Of a DNA stretch of 64,000 nucleotides, positions 44,226 through 53,830 are shown piece by piece. The position numbers and the translations under genes were made by a program. This DNA is from Merdibacter sp965119685 (GTDB lineage: Bacteria > Bacillota_I > Bacilli_A > Erysipelotrichales > Erysipelotrichaceae). Every line of letters starts with the position of its first letter. Position 1 is the first letter of the stretch. The stretch covers positions 744,001 through 808,000 of the forward strand of contig OZ221971.1 in NCBI GenBank assembly GCA_965119685.1, written 5' to 3'. The notes under the pieces are model-generated. The model was given only the letters and a program-made list of their open reading frames with translations. It ran no database searches and was not told the origin of the DNA.

Positions 44226-44993
44226 TCAAAGCGCGAACATCGTCTGTGTAAACTGCTCCCAGCCCTGCGCGTACAGACGGCAAAGACCGCTTTCTCCCTC
44301 ACTTCGATAACAGTCGTCCAGGTAAAAGAGTGCGGCGATTGTAGGAAACTGCTCCCAAAAAGGAAGCGAGGGCAATGCGGCGAGTATGGCCTTTTGCAGG
44401 GAGGCATCTTCTATGGAAAGCGCCTGATGCAGCATCCCAAACGCCTGAATCTTTTGCGCTTCATAGCGATCGGTGAATAAGCGATAATCAGCGGCATGGG
44501 CATTCCATGACAGATAAGTAGCGAATCCTTCGATAAAGCAAAGATGGTTGAGGCGTTGGATAAAATCGTTCACATCGTCAGGGTAGGCGCTTAACAGACA
44601 GTGCTTGGCGATCTCATAATGGAGCGCGTTATGGATGAGGTACATCATCTGCGAGACGATATGCGTCATGTCTGCCGCTCGAATCAAATCAAGAAAGAGC
44701 ACACAGCGCGTTTTGTCATGATGCAGATGACAGAGCTCTTTGCTGCCGACAAGCAGGATGACATCGATGTGTGACAGCGTCGTTTCCAACTGAGGGAAGA
44801 GCGCGTGAAAAAGCGCGGCGTTAAACGTGGGGAACTGCGCGCACAGCGCACGTGTCCGCTTCATCAGCTCAGCGGCGACCTCCTGTCGGTTGGCGGCTAA
44901 ATCAACGCGTTCGATCGGCATCCATGCGTCTTCCTTTGCGTAGGGCGGCTGCCCATTGATATAGCGTTCGATGATGTGGGTATCGATGTTCAT
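44226..44993 (-). CDS. Unknown protein with zinc-protease-like His/Glu spacing
   Basis: 255 residues, soluble. LIHNALHYEIAK is followed about 25 residues later by FIEGFATYLSW. The H-x3-H plus downstream EGFA pattern resembles gluzincin metalloproteases (HExxH...E), but the usual Glu of HExxH is absent, so it could be an inactive or distant relative. No signal peptide. Single gene with own terminator. Function unknown. Confidence 0.65.
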   Translation of the reverse strand: MNIDTHIIERYINGQPPYAKEDAWMPIERVDLAANRQEVAAELMKRTRALCAQFPTFNAALFHALFPQLETTLSHIDVILLVGSKELCHLHHDKTRCVLFLDLIRAADMTHIVSQMMYLIHNALHYEIAKHCLLSAYPDDVNDFIQRLNHLCFIEGFATYLSWNAHAADYRLFTDRYEAQKIQAFGMLHQALSIEDASLQKAILAALPSLPFWEQFPTIAALFYLDDCYRSEGESGLCRLYAQGWEQFTQTMFAL

Positions 44994-45262
44994 AGACTCC
45001 TCCGGTTTTGTAATTGTCGTTTGTCTGGCAAATCAGATGCTTAGGGCCGTTGTCGGCGGCGTATCCATGCGGCGTCGGCTTTGTCATTCCATCACCGGAT
45101 GGAACACCTCTTGCCTTTGCGGCTGACAATGCCCAGCGCATCCGCATGCTGCCTATGGTTCATTATACCCTTTTTGCGGCAAATGAAAAGGGCAGCCGCG
45201 TCGTTTGAAGAAATGAGCATAAGCATGGCGGTTGACGCAAATACTAGCCTTGAGGTGATCGG
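44994..45262. other. Divergent promoter region
   Basis: About 270 bases between a minus-strand and a plus-strand gene; no further gene recognised. Confidence 0.35.
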
Positions 45263-46039
45263 ATGAAACATTCCGTAAAAATGAAAGTGATCTTCGGCGC
45301 ACTCTGCTTGTTTTTGTTTGCATGGCTGATGATGAAACTGAGCATGGAGGGAACACAGCAGCAGATCGTCTTGGAAAGCGAACCGGTATTAGCGAAAGAG
45401 GACACAGGGAAAAAGGTAATGTATCTCACCTTTGACGATGGTCCCAGTCAGCATACGCAGCAGGTGTTGGACATCTTGGATGAATATGACGCAAAGGCAA
45501 CCTTCTTTGTGACCAATGAATTTGCGGATTATGTACCCTTGATGAAAGAAGAGGTTAATCGGGGACATGCCATCGGCGTACATACCTACTCTCACGATTA
45601 CGCGCAGATTTATCAAAGCAGCGAAGCTTATTTTGCGGACGTCGCGCAGATGCAAAAGGTGATTCAGGCACAGACCGGAAAGCCTGCGTCTTTTCTGCGG
45701 TTTCCCGGCGGCACCAGCAATACGATCTCTCAGCGGTATTGTAACGGCATCATGAGCGAGCTGAGCGAACAGGTGACACAGCAAGGTTATGCCTATTATG
45801 ACTGGAACGCGACAAACGGCGATGGCAATACCGGTTTGAGCGCGGCTTCGCTGGTGGAAACGGCTAAGCGTGAGATCGGGGAACAGGAAGTCGTCATGCT
45901 GCTGATGCACGATGGCGCAGGCAACGGCGAAACCGTCAAGGCACTGCCGCAGATCCTGAGCTATTGCAGGGAACAGGGGTATGAATTTCGTGTCATCGAT
46001 GAGACGACGCCGCAGTTTCACCACCATATCAATAACTGA
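45263..46039 (+). CDS. Polysaccharide (peptidoglycan) deacetylase, CE4/NodB family
   Basis: 258 residues. An N-terminal signal anchor (about 8-25) is followed by the NodB domain (about 50-245): YLTFDDGPS (catalytic base Asp and metal Asp), HTYSHDYAQ (metal His pair), RFPGGTS, WNATNGDG and LLMHDG. Extracytoplasmic, metal-dependent; probably removes N-acetyl groups from peptidoglycan GlcNAc, a change that gives lysozyme resistance. AGGTGATCGG precedes the ATG. Monocistronic. Confidence 0.92.
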   Translation: MKHSVKMKVIFGALCLFLFAWLMMKLSMEGTQQQIVLESEPVLAKEDTGKKVMYLTFDDGPSQHTQQVLDILDEYDAKATFFVTNEFADYVPLMKEEVNRGHAIGVHTYSHDYAQIYQSSEAYFADVAQMQKVIQAQTGKPASFLRFPGGTSNTISQRYCNGIMSELSEQVTQQGYAYYDWNATNGDGNTGLSAASLVETAKREIGEQEVVMLLMHDGAGNGETVKALPQILSYCREQGYEFRVIDETTPQFHHHINN

Positions 46040-46098
46040 CAAAGGCAAAGAGGGGTATGATGATAAGAGGAAGAGGTAAATTGTGCTTGTCAATGAAG

Positions 46099-46134
46099 AA
46101 GAAAACCCCGCCGTTCATCCAAGTAAGGGCGGGG
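46099..46134 (-). terminator. Terminator of the DbpA-like helicase gene
   Basis: CCCCGCC/GGCGGGG stem followed on the minus strand by TTTTC. It lies 145 bases past the stop codon. Confidence 0.65.
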
Positions 46135-46279
46135 CATCTGAGGTGTGCAGGAACTTTATTCTGCATGTGTTTTTGATACGTGAGGAGTACGTCCGCAAAA
46201 CGTGCTGTCACAAGCGCATTCGCCGCAGGAAAACGGCGGGAAGTTCATGATTGGAAAGGGTTTTGCAGGGACGGGGATG

Positions 46280-47701
46280 CTATGCCTCTTTGCGGTGGGC
46301 GATCTCCACGCGGATTTTTCGTTTTTTGATCGTCGCAGCATTCAGCGCCTGGAGGACAGCCGCGCCTTTGCCGTTTAAGATTTCGACGTAGGAGTGGTGC
46401 TCTTGTATTTTGATGACGCCGATGTCTTCGCCGCTGACTCCTTCAATAGCGCAGATCGCACCGACCAGATCGCCTGGACGCAGTTTTTTGCTTTTACCGG
46501 CAAATACGCATAATTCCATAACGTCGCTGCGTACCCGCTCTTCTCGCCGCGTGCGCTTTTCCAGCGGCTGTTTCAGGGCATCTAACGGGTATGCTTTGGA
46601 GAGGCGGGGCTGTGTCAGCGTGAATGTCGGATATTGCTTGCACAGCGCTTCCCAAGCGGCTAAGTGGCAAGGCGCTATGAAAGAGAGTGCCGCACCCTTG
46701 GCTTCCATGCGGGCGCTGCGTCCGACCCGATGGATGTATGCCTGTGGGGTGAGGGGGAAATCATAGTTGACGATCAGCGACACTTCGTCAATATCCAATC
46801 CTCTGGCGGCGACGTTGCTGGCGACGAGAATCCGTGTGCTGCCCTCACGAAACTGACGCAGGGTGGCAAAACGCTCTTCCTGTGTCTGTTTGCCATGCAG
46901 CGGCTGTGCGCGTAAATCGAGGGATTGCAGGCGGGCAGCGAGCTGATCGGCTTGCTCGGTCGTGTTGACAAAGAGGATACAGCGTTGAATGGGATAGGAG
47001 GTCAGCACATCGAGCAGCAGAGGAAAGGCATCCTCTTTCGCACAGGGGAAAAATTGCTGAGATAACTGTGCCGGGATGATCGGTGCTGTTGCAAGCGACC
47101 ATGCGGCATGAGGGAAGCGTTCCTTTATGTACTGTCGGATGTCGTCCGGGTAGGTGGCGGAGAAGCAGGCAGTCTGCAAAGCGGCGGGCAGATGAGGAAA
47201 TATCTTGTCCAGCGTCTGACGAAACCCGAGACGAAACATCTCGTCCGCCTCATCGAGCACGAGCATGGACAGCTCATCGAGCACGACGGTATGCTCTTGA
47301 ATATGCTGATACAGTCTGCCGGGCGTCGCAATCAGCACGTGGGTGCGCCGTTTCATATCCTCACGCTGATAATGAAAGGACTGTTTGCCTACCAACAGCT
47401 GATGATGGGTGTGCAGAAAGGTACCTAACGCGTCGAATACTTGCGTCACCTGCTGTGCCAATTCACGGGTAGGGGTGAGAATCAGCGCTTTGGGACGGTA
47501 GGAGGCGAAGTCGATTTGCTGTAAAAGCGGAACAGCGTACGCGAGGGTTTTACCGCTGCCGGTCAGCGACTGGGCGATGAGACTCTCTCCCTGCAATAGG
47601 CGGGGGATGACGCTTTCCTGAATGGGAGTCAGTGTTTCATATCCCATGCGCGTGAGCGCTCTTTGCAGTGGTTCTCGCAGATGAAGCTGTGTAAATTCCA
47701 T
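46280..47701 (-). CDS. dbpA: DEAD-box RNA helicase of the DbpA/YxiN type
   Basis: 473 residues. Q motif LTPIQESVIP, Walker A SLTGSGKT, DEAD box LVLDEADEM, SAT motif III and HRVGRSAR motif VI. The C-terminal about 75 residues (CVFAGKSKKLRPGDLVGAICAIEGVSGEDIGVIKIQEHHSYVEI) form a DbpA RNA-binding domain, which in YxiN/DbpA recognises hairpin 92 of 23S rRNA during 50S assembly. AAGGAGG precedes the ATG; TATACT is a likely -10. Confidence 0.92.
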   Translation of the reverse strand: MEFTQLHLREPLQRALTRMGYETLTPIQESVIPRLLQGESLIAQSLTGSGKTLAYAVPLLQQIDFASYRPKALILTPTRELAQQVTQVFDALGTFLHTHHQLLVGKQSFHYQREDMKRRTHVLIATPGRLYQHIQEHTVVLDELSMLVLDEADEMFRLGFRQTLDKIFPHLPAALQTACFSATYPDDIRQYIKERFPHAAWSLATAPIIPAQLSQQFFPCAKEDAFPLLLDVLTSYPIQRCILFVNTTEQADQLAARLQSLDLRAQPLHGKQTQEERFATLRQFREGSTRILVASNVAARGLDIDEVSLIVNYDFPLTPQAYIHRVGRSARMEAKGAALSFIAPCHLAAWEALCKQYPTFTLTQPRLSKAYPLDALKQPLEKRTRREERVRSDVMELCVFAGKSKKLRPGDLVGAICAIEGVSGEDIGVIKIQEHHSYVEILNGKGAAVLQALNAATIKKRKIRVEIAHRKEA

Positions 47702-47959
47702 GAGCCATCCCTCCTTGTGCTGTTTAGTATAGCATGAAAAAAGTGTGAGCGAACGATTGTTTTTGCAAAATCAGGTAAAAGACAATGCTGTGGCAGGCAG
47801 AGAAAAGAAGCGATACGTTCATCACCAAGGCGGATTGTTTGCGCAAAGAAAAAAGCCTTCCTCATGTGCGCTCTCATATCATGTGGCATGGCGCAAAGAT
47901 GGGCGGCAGAGATGACGGTGCAAAGCGTTCTGTGCTATAATAAAATTGAGGTGAGAAAG

Positions 47960-48337
47960 ATGGCATTATTGGTATGGTATCCGAAATGTTCCACTTGCCA
48001 AAAGGCAAAGAAAAAGCTGGAGGAGCTTGGCGTGAAGGTGGAGACGCGTCATATCGTAGAGGAGACGCCCACCGTAAAAGAGCTGCGCGCATGGATGGCG
48101 CTTGGCGGCTTGGAACTGAAACAGCTGTATAATGTGTCGGGCAATCTCTATAAGGAACTGAATATGAAGGAACAGCGCTTGCGGCTGAGTGAGCAGGAAC
48201 AGCTGGAGCTGTTGAGCACCCATGGCATGCTGCTGAAACGGCCGCTGCTGATCGGAGCGAAGCAGGTGCTGGCGGGGTATCGGGAGGCGGCTTACGAAGC
48301 ATTCGCCAAGGCAGAGGCAACCGACGAAAGTGAATAA
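47960..48337 (+). CDS. ArsC/Spx-family thioredoxin-fold protein
   Basis: 125 residues from ATG 47960. Thioredoxin-like ArsC fold: YPKCSTCQKAKKKLEE carries the CxxC redox pair, and LLKRPLLIG is the conserved Arg-Pro loop. Could be an arsenate-reductase-like (YffB/YusI) or an Spx/MgsR-type RNA-polymerase-binding regulator; the lack of an ars operon favours the latter or an uncharacterised member. TATAAT about 25 bases upstream. Confidence 0.88.
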   Translation: MALLVWYPKCSTCQKAKKKLEELGVKVETRHIVEETPTVKELRAWMALGGLELKQLYNVSGNLYKELNMKEQRLRLSEQEQLELLSTHGMLLKRPLLIGAKQVLAGYREAAYEAFAKAEATDESE

Positions 48338-48715
48338 GCAATAGGAAAGAAAAATCGGAGATAACGGGAGGACGGCTGTTCGTTATTTTGAGCCGGCCTG
48401 CCAAGCATCTTCGCTTTTTTATTTTCCAATAGGGAAACCGCAGGAAATGCTTTGATGATAGCTGCTATCATAGGGAGCCGTCAGGAAAGGGAGAGGCAAA
48501 GAAAGCGTTTCTTTTTTAGCATACGGACGCTATGAATGCTGTCTTGCCTATTTCGGTATTGTAAAAAAGATAAATCATCACAGCAGATGCAGAAAGGCTT
48601 CGCACATTAGCAAACCGTCGAAAGAAAAAAGGCTTTTGTTCATAAATGGGTGTAAAAATACATGTGTTTTCTGATAAGGTTTGTTATAATGAAAGTAACA
48701 TAATGGAGGGATCGT
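48338..48715. other. Intergenic region with palindrome
   Basis: About 380 bases. 48455-48471 is a perfect 17-bp inverted repeat (ATGATAGC-T-GCTATCAT), possibly an operator. TATAAT near 48685 serves the surface-protein gene. Confidence 0.5.
48455..48471. promoter_or_regulatory. 17-bp palindrome, putative operator
   Basis: ATGATAGC and GCTATCAT around a single T. No adjacent promoter was identified with certainty. Confidence 0.4.
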
Positions 48716-50371
48716 ATGAAAAAGGCTATTGGAGTGCTGACGGCGTGCATGCTGGTTCTTTTCCTGTTTCCGTTGTCGCCGATTCTGGCGCAGGAGGAAG
48801 GAACATCACCGTCCAACGACATCGTCTCACTAAAAGCAGCGCAGGATCAGGGGATCGTACGCTATGAGGTGACGTTCAATGAGGAGATCACTGGGGAGTT
48901 TCCGAGAATAAATCTGACTTATTCCTGTTATCCGGAAGGCTTGGATGGGGAGGAAGCTTCGTACATGGTGGATCTGTCTCAAACGAACTTGGTGAGCAAT
49001 GATGGGACTGCGTATGTCTTTGAACATCAGATTGATTTTGCCAATACTGTAACAAGCTATGGTACGTATACGTTAAGCAGCGTCAGTATCTCAAATGATG
49101 ACTGGATGACTTCTCAAACGTATTTTGATGATGATGGCATCTGGGAGGCAGGAGAAGCGCTGGCGTTAACGAAAGAAAACAACGTGCTGGAACAAATCAC
49201 GGCAGAGGATCTGCAAGTCGATGTGTTTGAAAAGCAAAACTTTGCTCCTTACCTGACGACGCAGATGATCAAGCTGGTCAATCGGCAGACAGGAGAAATG
49301 ATCTGGCCGAGGAATGAGGATGAAGTCATGGCCACCTTGACAAATGAGACGCCGTCAAGTGGCAGTGGATCAAAAGTGGTGAATGTGGAATATGAGATTC
49401 AGGTGACATCCAACGAGACGAGAAGCATCGTCGTACCGACAGAGGTGGCATGGTATGGGGCGCCGATGGGAACCGTCGTTTCCTTTGACGAGGAACATAT
49501 TCCCGAATACGCCGTTCGCTATGACAAACAGAGTGGAATCGCCTCACTTACCGATTACTATGTCAGATTGAATGACGGCAGCGTTATTAAGGAAAAAGGA
49601 ACTTTCTTTCAAGGCGGCGGATTTTTGACATCTGAGGCAGGCGTGCCTTATGTCGAAGGCGGTTCGAGCATTTTGGTCAGTTTAAAGTATCTGATTGAAG
49701 ACCTGAATCCTTCCTATACAGGCTACAATGCAATAGATTTTAAGTATCGTTATTATTTTGTAGATGATGAAGAAAATTTGGTGGATACAGAAGGCAATAT
49801 CGTCGTTGCATTCGCACAGCGCAAAAACGTATCGTACTTATCGGTAAATGAGGGAATCTCGCTGTCATCGCTGGAAGGCACACTGCCGAAACAGACGACG
49901 CTGTATGCAACAGAGAAGAATTTAGACGAGATCTTCCAAGGTCAAACCTATGTCGCTTACGATATGACGCTGGTTGCCAACTATGAAACGGTACAGCCGG
50001 TCGGTACCGTGAACGTGGGGATGAAGCTTCCGGAAGCGTTGAAAGGAAAAGATGTCGTCGTTTACTATGTGGATGAAAACGGCGCAAAGGAGAGTGTCAA
50101 GACAGTTTCGTTAAGCGAAGAAGAAATCGTGTTTGAAACCGATCATTTCTCCACCTATTCGATTGTTGAAAAAGACGGCGGCAGTCAAAGCGAGCAGATC
50201 AAGAACGAGGACACGGACAAAACAGAGCCAAAACAGCAGCCGACCAAGCAGGAAACGCCGAAGACCTCTGCGGGAAACGACGCATTGCTTTGGATTGCAA
50301 TGACGCTTATCGCAGGTGCGGCGCTGTCAGCGTGTATCTGGACAGCAAGAAAAAAACGCTCGGATAAATAA
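48716..50371 (+). CDS. Cell-surface protein with signal peptide and sortase-type C-terminus
   Basis: 551 residues. A signal peptide (1-25, KKAIGVLTACMLVLFLFPLSPILAQ) leads to a secreted, beta-rich region with no catalytic motif seen. The C-terminus ends in a Lys/Glu/Pro-rich spacer, TPKTSAGND (an LPxTG-like sorting site with T for L and S for G), a membrane helix (LLWIAMTLIAGAALSACIW) and a basic tail TARKKRSDK. Probably anchored to wall or membrane; adhesin-like role is inference. Own promoter, palindrome upstream, terminator downstream. Confidence 0.8.
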   Translation: MKKAIGVLTACMLVLFLFPLSPILAQEEGTSPSNDIVSLKAAQDQGIVRYEVTFNEEITGEFPRINLTYSCYPEGLDGEEASYMVDLSQTNLVSNDGTAYVFEHQIDFANTVTSYGTYTLSSVSISNDDWMTSQTYFDDDGIWEAGEALALTKENNVLEQITAEDLQVDVFEKQNFAPYLTTQMIKLVNRQTGEMIWPRNEDEVMATLTNETPSSGSGSKVVNVEYEIQVTSNETRSIVVPTEVAWYGAPMGTVVSFDEEHIPEYAVRYDKQSGIASLTDYYVRLNDGSVIKEKGTFFQGGGFLTSEAGVPYVEGGSSILVSLKYLIEDLNPSYTGYNAIDFKYRYYFVDDEENLVDTEGNIVVAFAQRKNVSYLSVNEGISLSSLEGTLPKQTTLYATEKNLDEIFQGQTYVAYDMTLVANYETVQPVGTVNVGMKLPEALKGKDVVVYYVDENGAKESVKTVSLSEEEIVFETDHFSTYSIVEKDGGSQSEQIKNEDTDKTEPKQQPTKQETPKTSAGNDALLWIAMTLIAGAALSACIWTARKKRSDK

Positions 50372-50399
50372 GCGAACGAACATACGGAAATGAGATAAA

Positions 50400-50449
50400 A
50401 AACAGCGATTCTCTCAATGATGTCAGTGCAGACAGAGAATCGCTTTTTC
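50400..50449 (+). terminator. Terminator of the surface-protein gene
   Basis: AGCGATTCTCT/AGAGAATCGCT, an 11-bp stem, followed by T run. Confidence 0.9.
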
Positions 50450-50782
50450 ATTGAAAAATAATAGGAAAGAGGAAAGATGAACATTGCCCTTGTATCTGAC
50501 ACGCTATGTTTATGGCGCTTTGGCAGGGGCTTTGTATTAGTTAAAAAACTCTGGCAATGCATTTTGGCAAAAAGCAGGGGATGCAAAGAGGAGGATCAAC
50601 ACCGCCGTTACGTGCTGGATAGGGAAACGGCAGCACAGATCAGTATTGATTCTGTAAACGACGGCACTTTGCGCGGCTCGCCCACATGCCGCATCCGCTT
50701 TTTGTTTTGTCCGCCTTGTGATGAATTGCCGATACGAAAAACATGGAAGCAGCAAAACAGCGCATAACCGCTTTCGCTCAAA
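50450..50782. other. Intergenic, no confident gene
   Basis: About 330 bases. A 96-codon plus frame (50477-50767) follows a GGAAAGAGGAAAG, but its composition and lack of relatives make it doubtful. Confidence 0.35.
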
Positions 50783-51553
50783 TCAGCTCGCTGTGTTTCC
50801 TAAAAAGCGCAGATAATTCTCCAGCAGCTGCCGGCTCAGCGCCTCTGGCTCAGCCTGCCGCAGCTCGCATAGCTTGTCAAACGTATGCCGCACATACATC
50901 GGCTCATTTTCCTTTCCGCGATGAGGGACAGGCGTCAGATAAGGACTGTCCGTTTCGACTAACAGCCGGTCAGCGGGCACCGCTACTGCCGCTTCGGGCA
51001 GCGAACGCGCATTATGAAAGGTCAGCGGTCCGGCAAAAGAGATATAGCCGCCCAGCTTGACCGCCTCCAGCGCCGTCTGTGCACTGCCGCTGAAACAATG
51101 CAGGACAAAAGGCGTTTGACAGTGCTCCTTCAGGATCGTCAACCCATCCAGCGTCGCATCCCGCAGATGGATGCTGACGGGAAGCTGATAGCGCGCGGCG
51201 ATGTGCAGCTGCCGTATCAGCGCTTCCTTTTGCTTGACTTTGTCGGTATCCTCATAGTGATAATCCAAGCCGATCTCTCCCAAAACATCTAGTGCCCTGC
51301 ATCGGCAGAGCGCTTCCAGATCATCATAGTCTTGCTCCCTCAGCGCATAGGTGTCGCAGGGATAAAACCCATAGGCGACATGGATGCCCGCATGCTGTGC
51401 TTTCAACGCCTGCGCCCGTGTCAGTTCCTCCCGCTGACAGCAGATGACCAACAGCTGTGTGACCTGTTGATCAACACAGTTTTTTAGTATGTCATCGACG
51501 CGCCCGTACAGGCGATCGCAGGTGATATGACAATGAGAATCGATATACTGCAT
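50783..51553 (-). CDS. tatD: TatD-family metal-dependent DNase
   Basis: 256 residues, TIM barrel hydrolase. IDSHCHI supplies the first metal ligands, GEIGLDYHY the bridging Glu, and VSIHLRDA, VLHCFSG and LLVETDSPYL the rest. Acts as 3'-5' exonuclease or deoxyribonuclease in repair. mnmE lies 104 bases upstream on the same strand. Confidence 0.93.
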   Translation of the reverse strand: MQYIDSHCHITCDRLYGRVDDILKNCVDQQVTQLLVICCQREELTRAQALKAQHAGIHVAYGFYPCDTYALREQDYDDLEALCRCRALDVLGEIGLDYHYEDTDKVKQKEALIRQLHIAARYQLPVSIHLRDATLDGLTILKEHCQTPFVLHCFSGSAQTALEAVKLGGYISFAGPLTFHNARSLPEAAVAVPADRLLVETDSPYLTPVPHRGKENEPMYVRHTFDKLCELRQAEPEALSRQLLENYLRFLGNTAS

Positions 51554-51657
51554 GATATGACACTTCCTTTCTTATAAGGAGAAGCGCTTCTTTCAAGCGT
51601 CCTCTGTTGTATTTGTCTGCATGCGCATTTGCGCTGTTTCATGAGCGAACGTCACCG

Positions 51658-53001
51658 CTATTTTCCCAGACAGAAGTTGCTGAACAGCGTATCCAGCAGA
51701 TCTTCGCGGTGTACCTCTCCCAAAATTTCTTTCAGCGCGGTATAGGCCTCTTGCAGATCGATCTGCGCCAATTCCAGCTCCAATCCCTGCTGCATGGCGT
51801 CGATGGCGTGCAGCATGGCCGCATGTGATTTGCGCATCAGCGAAATCTGCCGCTCATTGGCTAGGCTTGGCTCTTTGGCGGCGATGAGCTGTTGATCATA
51901 GAGTGCGTATATCGCTTTGAGAAGCGGTTCGATCTCCTGCTTGGCGGCGCTGATCGCAATACCGTCCACGTCCACAGCCGGGTTGGCTATATCCGCTTTG
52001 TTGCAGACGATGATGCGCGTCAGCTTGCTGCTGGCTTCCAGCAGCTTTCTGTCCGCTTCCTGCAAAGGCTCGCTGCCATCCAGCACGAGGATGACCAGCT
52101 GCGCTTCCTCCATGATCTGATAGCTTTTTTCAATGCCTTTTTGCTCGATGATGTCCGTGGTATCGCGGATGCCCGCAGTATCGATGAGATTGAGCTGTAA
52201 ACCGCCCTCTAAGCGGATGTGCCCCTCGACAATGTCGCGGGTGGTGCCGGCAATATCGGTAACGATCGCCTTTTCCTCTTCCAGCAACGCGTTTAACAGG
52301 CTGCTTTTCCCGACATTGGGGCGGCCGATGATGGCGGTTTTAATCCCTTCGCGGATGATCTGCCCGCTTTGCGCCCGCTGCAAGATCGATTCGATGTCAC
52401 ACAGCCAGTGCTTCGCCTTTGGCAATAAAATCTCCTGCGTGATCTCTTCGACGTCTTCATACTCGGGATAGTCGATGTTGACCTCGATATTGGCGATCAT
52501 GTCTAACAGCTCTTGGATGAGCGGGTCTAACAGCCTCTTGACACTGCCGCGGATACCGGCGAGCGCCAGGTGTGCGTTTTCACGGGTATTCGCCTGAATC
52601 ATGTCGTTGACGGCCTCCGCCTGTGTCAGATCAATGCGTCCGTTGAGAAATGCCCGCTGAGTGAATTCCCCCGGCCGTGCCAGCCGTGCGCCCATGGACA
52701 GCACCAGCTGTAAAATCTGCTTGGTGACATAACGGCCGCCGTGACAGCTGATCTCTACAATATCCTCTTTCGTATAGGTGCGCGGGGCGCGAAACAAAGA
52801 GACGAGCACCTCGTCTACCGCTTCCTTGGTGAGCGGATCGATGATGTAGCCATAGGTGATCGTGTGCGACGCTTTCTCTGACAGCGAGCGGCTGAACAGC
52901 TGATCCGCGATGGAGATCGCTTCATCCCCGCTGATGCGGATGATCGAGATCGCTCCCTCTTGTGCGGCGGTGGAGATCGCGGCAATCGTATCAGTCAGCA
53001 T
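51658..53001 (-). CDS. mnmE: tRNA uridine-5-carboxymethylaminomethyl GTPase MnmE
   Basis: 447 residues. N-terminal folate-binding domain (DTIAAISTAAQEGAISIIRISG), helical domain split by a G domain with GRPNVGKSSLLNALL, DIAGTTRD, DTAGIR and NKAD, and the C-terminal FSNFCLGK with the catalytic-type Cys. Works with MnmG to modify wobble U34 of tRNAs. Usually near the origin next to rsmG in Firmicutes; here about 28 kb away, so the local order is rearranged. Confidence 0.96.
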   Translation of the reverse strand: MLTDTIAAISTAAQEGAISIIRISGDEAISIADQLFSRSLSEKASHTITYGYIIDPLTKEAVDEVLVSLFRAPRTYTKEDIVEISCHGGRYVTKQILQLVLSMGARLARPGEFTQRAFLNGRIDLTQAEAVNDMIQANTRENAHLALAGIRGSVKRLLDPLIQELLDMIANIEVNIDYPEYEDVEEITQEILLPKAKHWLCDIESILQRAQSGQIIREGIKTAIIGRPNVGKSSLLNALLEEEKAIVTDIAGTTRDIVEGHIRLEGGLQLNLIDTAGIRDTTDIIEQKGIEKSYQIMEEAQLVILVLDGSEPLQEADRKLLEASSKLTRIIVCNKADIANPAVDVDGIAISAAKQEIEPLLKAIYALYDQQLIAAKEPSLANERQISLMRKSHAAMLHAIDAMQQGLELELAQIDLQEAYTALKEILGEVHREDLLDTLFSNFCLGK

Positions 53002-53070
53002 ACAGAGTCCCTCCCATCAAATGTGCTCTTATTGTAACACATTTCTTTCTTTTCCGTATCGGCTTTTGCG

Positions 53071-53099
53071 TTGCGCCGCATGGAAATGCGTGGTATAGT
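53071..53099 (+). promoter_or_regulatory. tsaC promoter
   Basis: TTGCGC (53071-53076) and TATAGT (53094-53099) with 17-base spacing, 36 bases before the ATG. Confidence 0.7.
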
Positions 53100-53135
53100 G
53101 GAACGTGAAATCAGAAGTGATCAAGAGGTGTGTAA

Positions 53136-53744
53136 ATGACAACGATATATGAAAAGACGCAGCTGGAAGAGGTTGCTGCGGCATTGCGGGAGGGCAAGGT
53201 CATCGCTTTCCCCACCGATACGGTTTATGGCGTAGGTGTCTGTTATGATGATGAAGATGCGCTGAAACGGTTAAAGCAGGCAAAGGGGCGGCCAGAGAGC
53301 AAGCCGATTCCGACAATGGTGGCAGACAGCGCTCAGCTGGCGCAGGTCGCGGTGGTAACGGCACGGATACAGCGGATCATCGATGCGTTTTTACCGGGCG
53401 CGCTGACGCTGATTCTGCAAAAGCAAAAGCATGTGGCGGACTATGTGACTAACGGAAAAGAGACGATCGGCGTGCGGATGCCGGATGATGCGTTTGTGTT
53501 GGCCTTGATAAAACGTGTCGGCAAACCGATGTTGGTTACCAGCGCCAACCTCAGCGGTGAAGAAACCGGCACGACGTTTGCACAGGTGATGGCACAGTTA
53601 GACGGCCGCATTGACGGGATCGTGAAAGGAACCTGCGGCTGCATGAGCGCCAGCACGATCGTCGATGTGAGCAAGGAAACGGCGGCGGTACTTCGAGAGG
53701 GACCGATTGCTGCACAGGATATTCTGCGGGTGTGGGAAAAATAG
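53136..53744 (+). CDS. tsaC: L-threonylcarbamoyladenylate synthase (Sua5/YrdC/TsaC)
   Basis: 202 residues. GKVIAFPTDTVYGVG, KRLKQAKGRPESKPIPTMV and TSANLSGE are hallmark motifs. Makes threonylcarbamoyl-AMP for t6A37 tRNA modification. Short form without the Sua5 C-terminal domain. GGTGTGTAA precedes the ATG. Confidence 0.95.
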   Translation: MTTIYEKTQLEEVAAALREGKVIAFPTDTVYGVGVCYDDEDALKRLKQAKGRPESKPIPTMVADSAQLAQVAVVTARIQRIIDAFLPGALTLILQKQKHVADYVTNGKETIGVRMPDDAFVLALIKRVGKPMLVTSANLSGEETGTTFAQVMAQLDGRIDGIVKGTCGCMSASTIVDVSKETAAVLREGPIAAQDILRVWEK

Positions 53745-53830
53745 TTGACGCCGAGCAGGGCAAGCGCTGATCATCTGTTATTTCTCCTTTATCCAAAGCG
53801 GCATGCGCCCTTAAACAGGAGGAGCGGAAG

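Noticed and set aside
50520..50580. TTTTGGCAAA block as a third LytTR box
   Set aside because: On either strand the repeat spacing is not 21 bases and no -10 sits at the expected distance.
50477..50767. 96-codon plus-strand ORF after the surface-protein terminator
   Set aside because: No recognisable domain, odd composition and no promoter; kept only as intergenic note.
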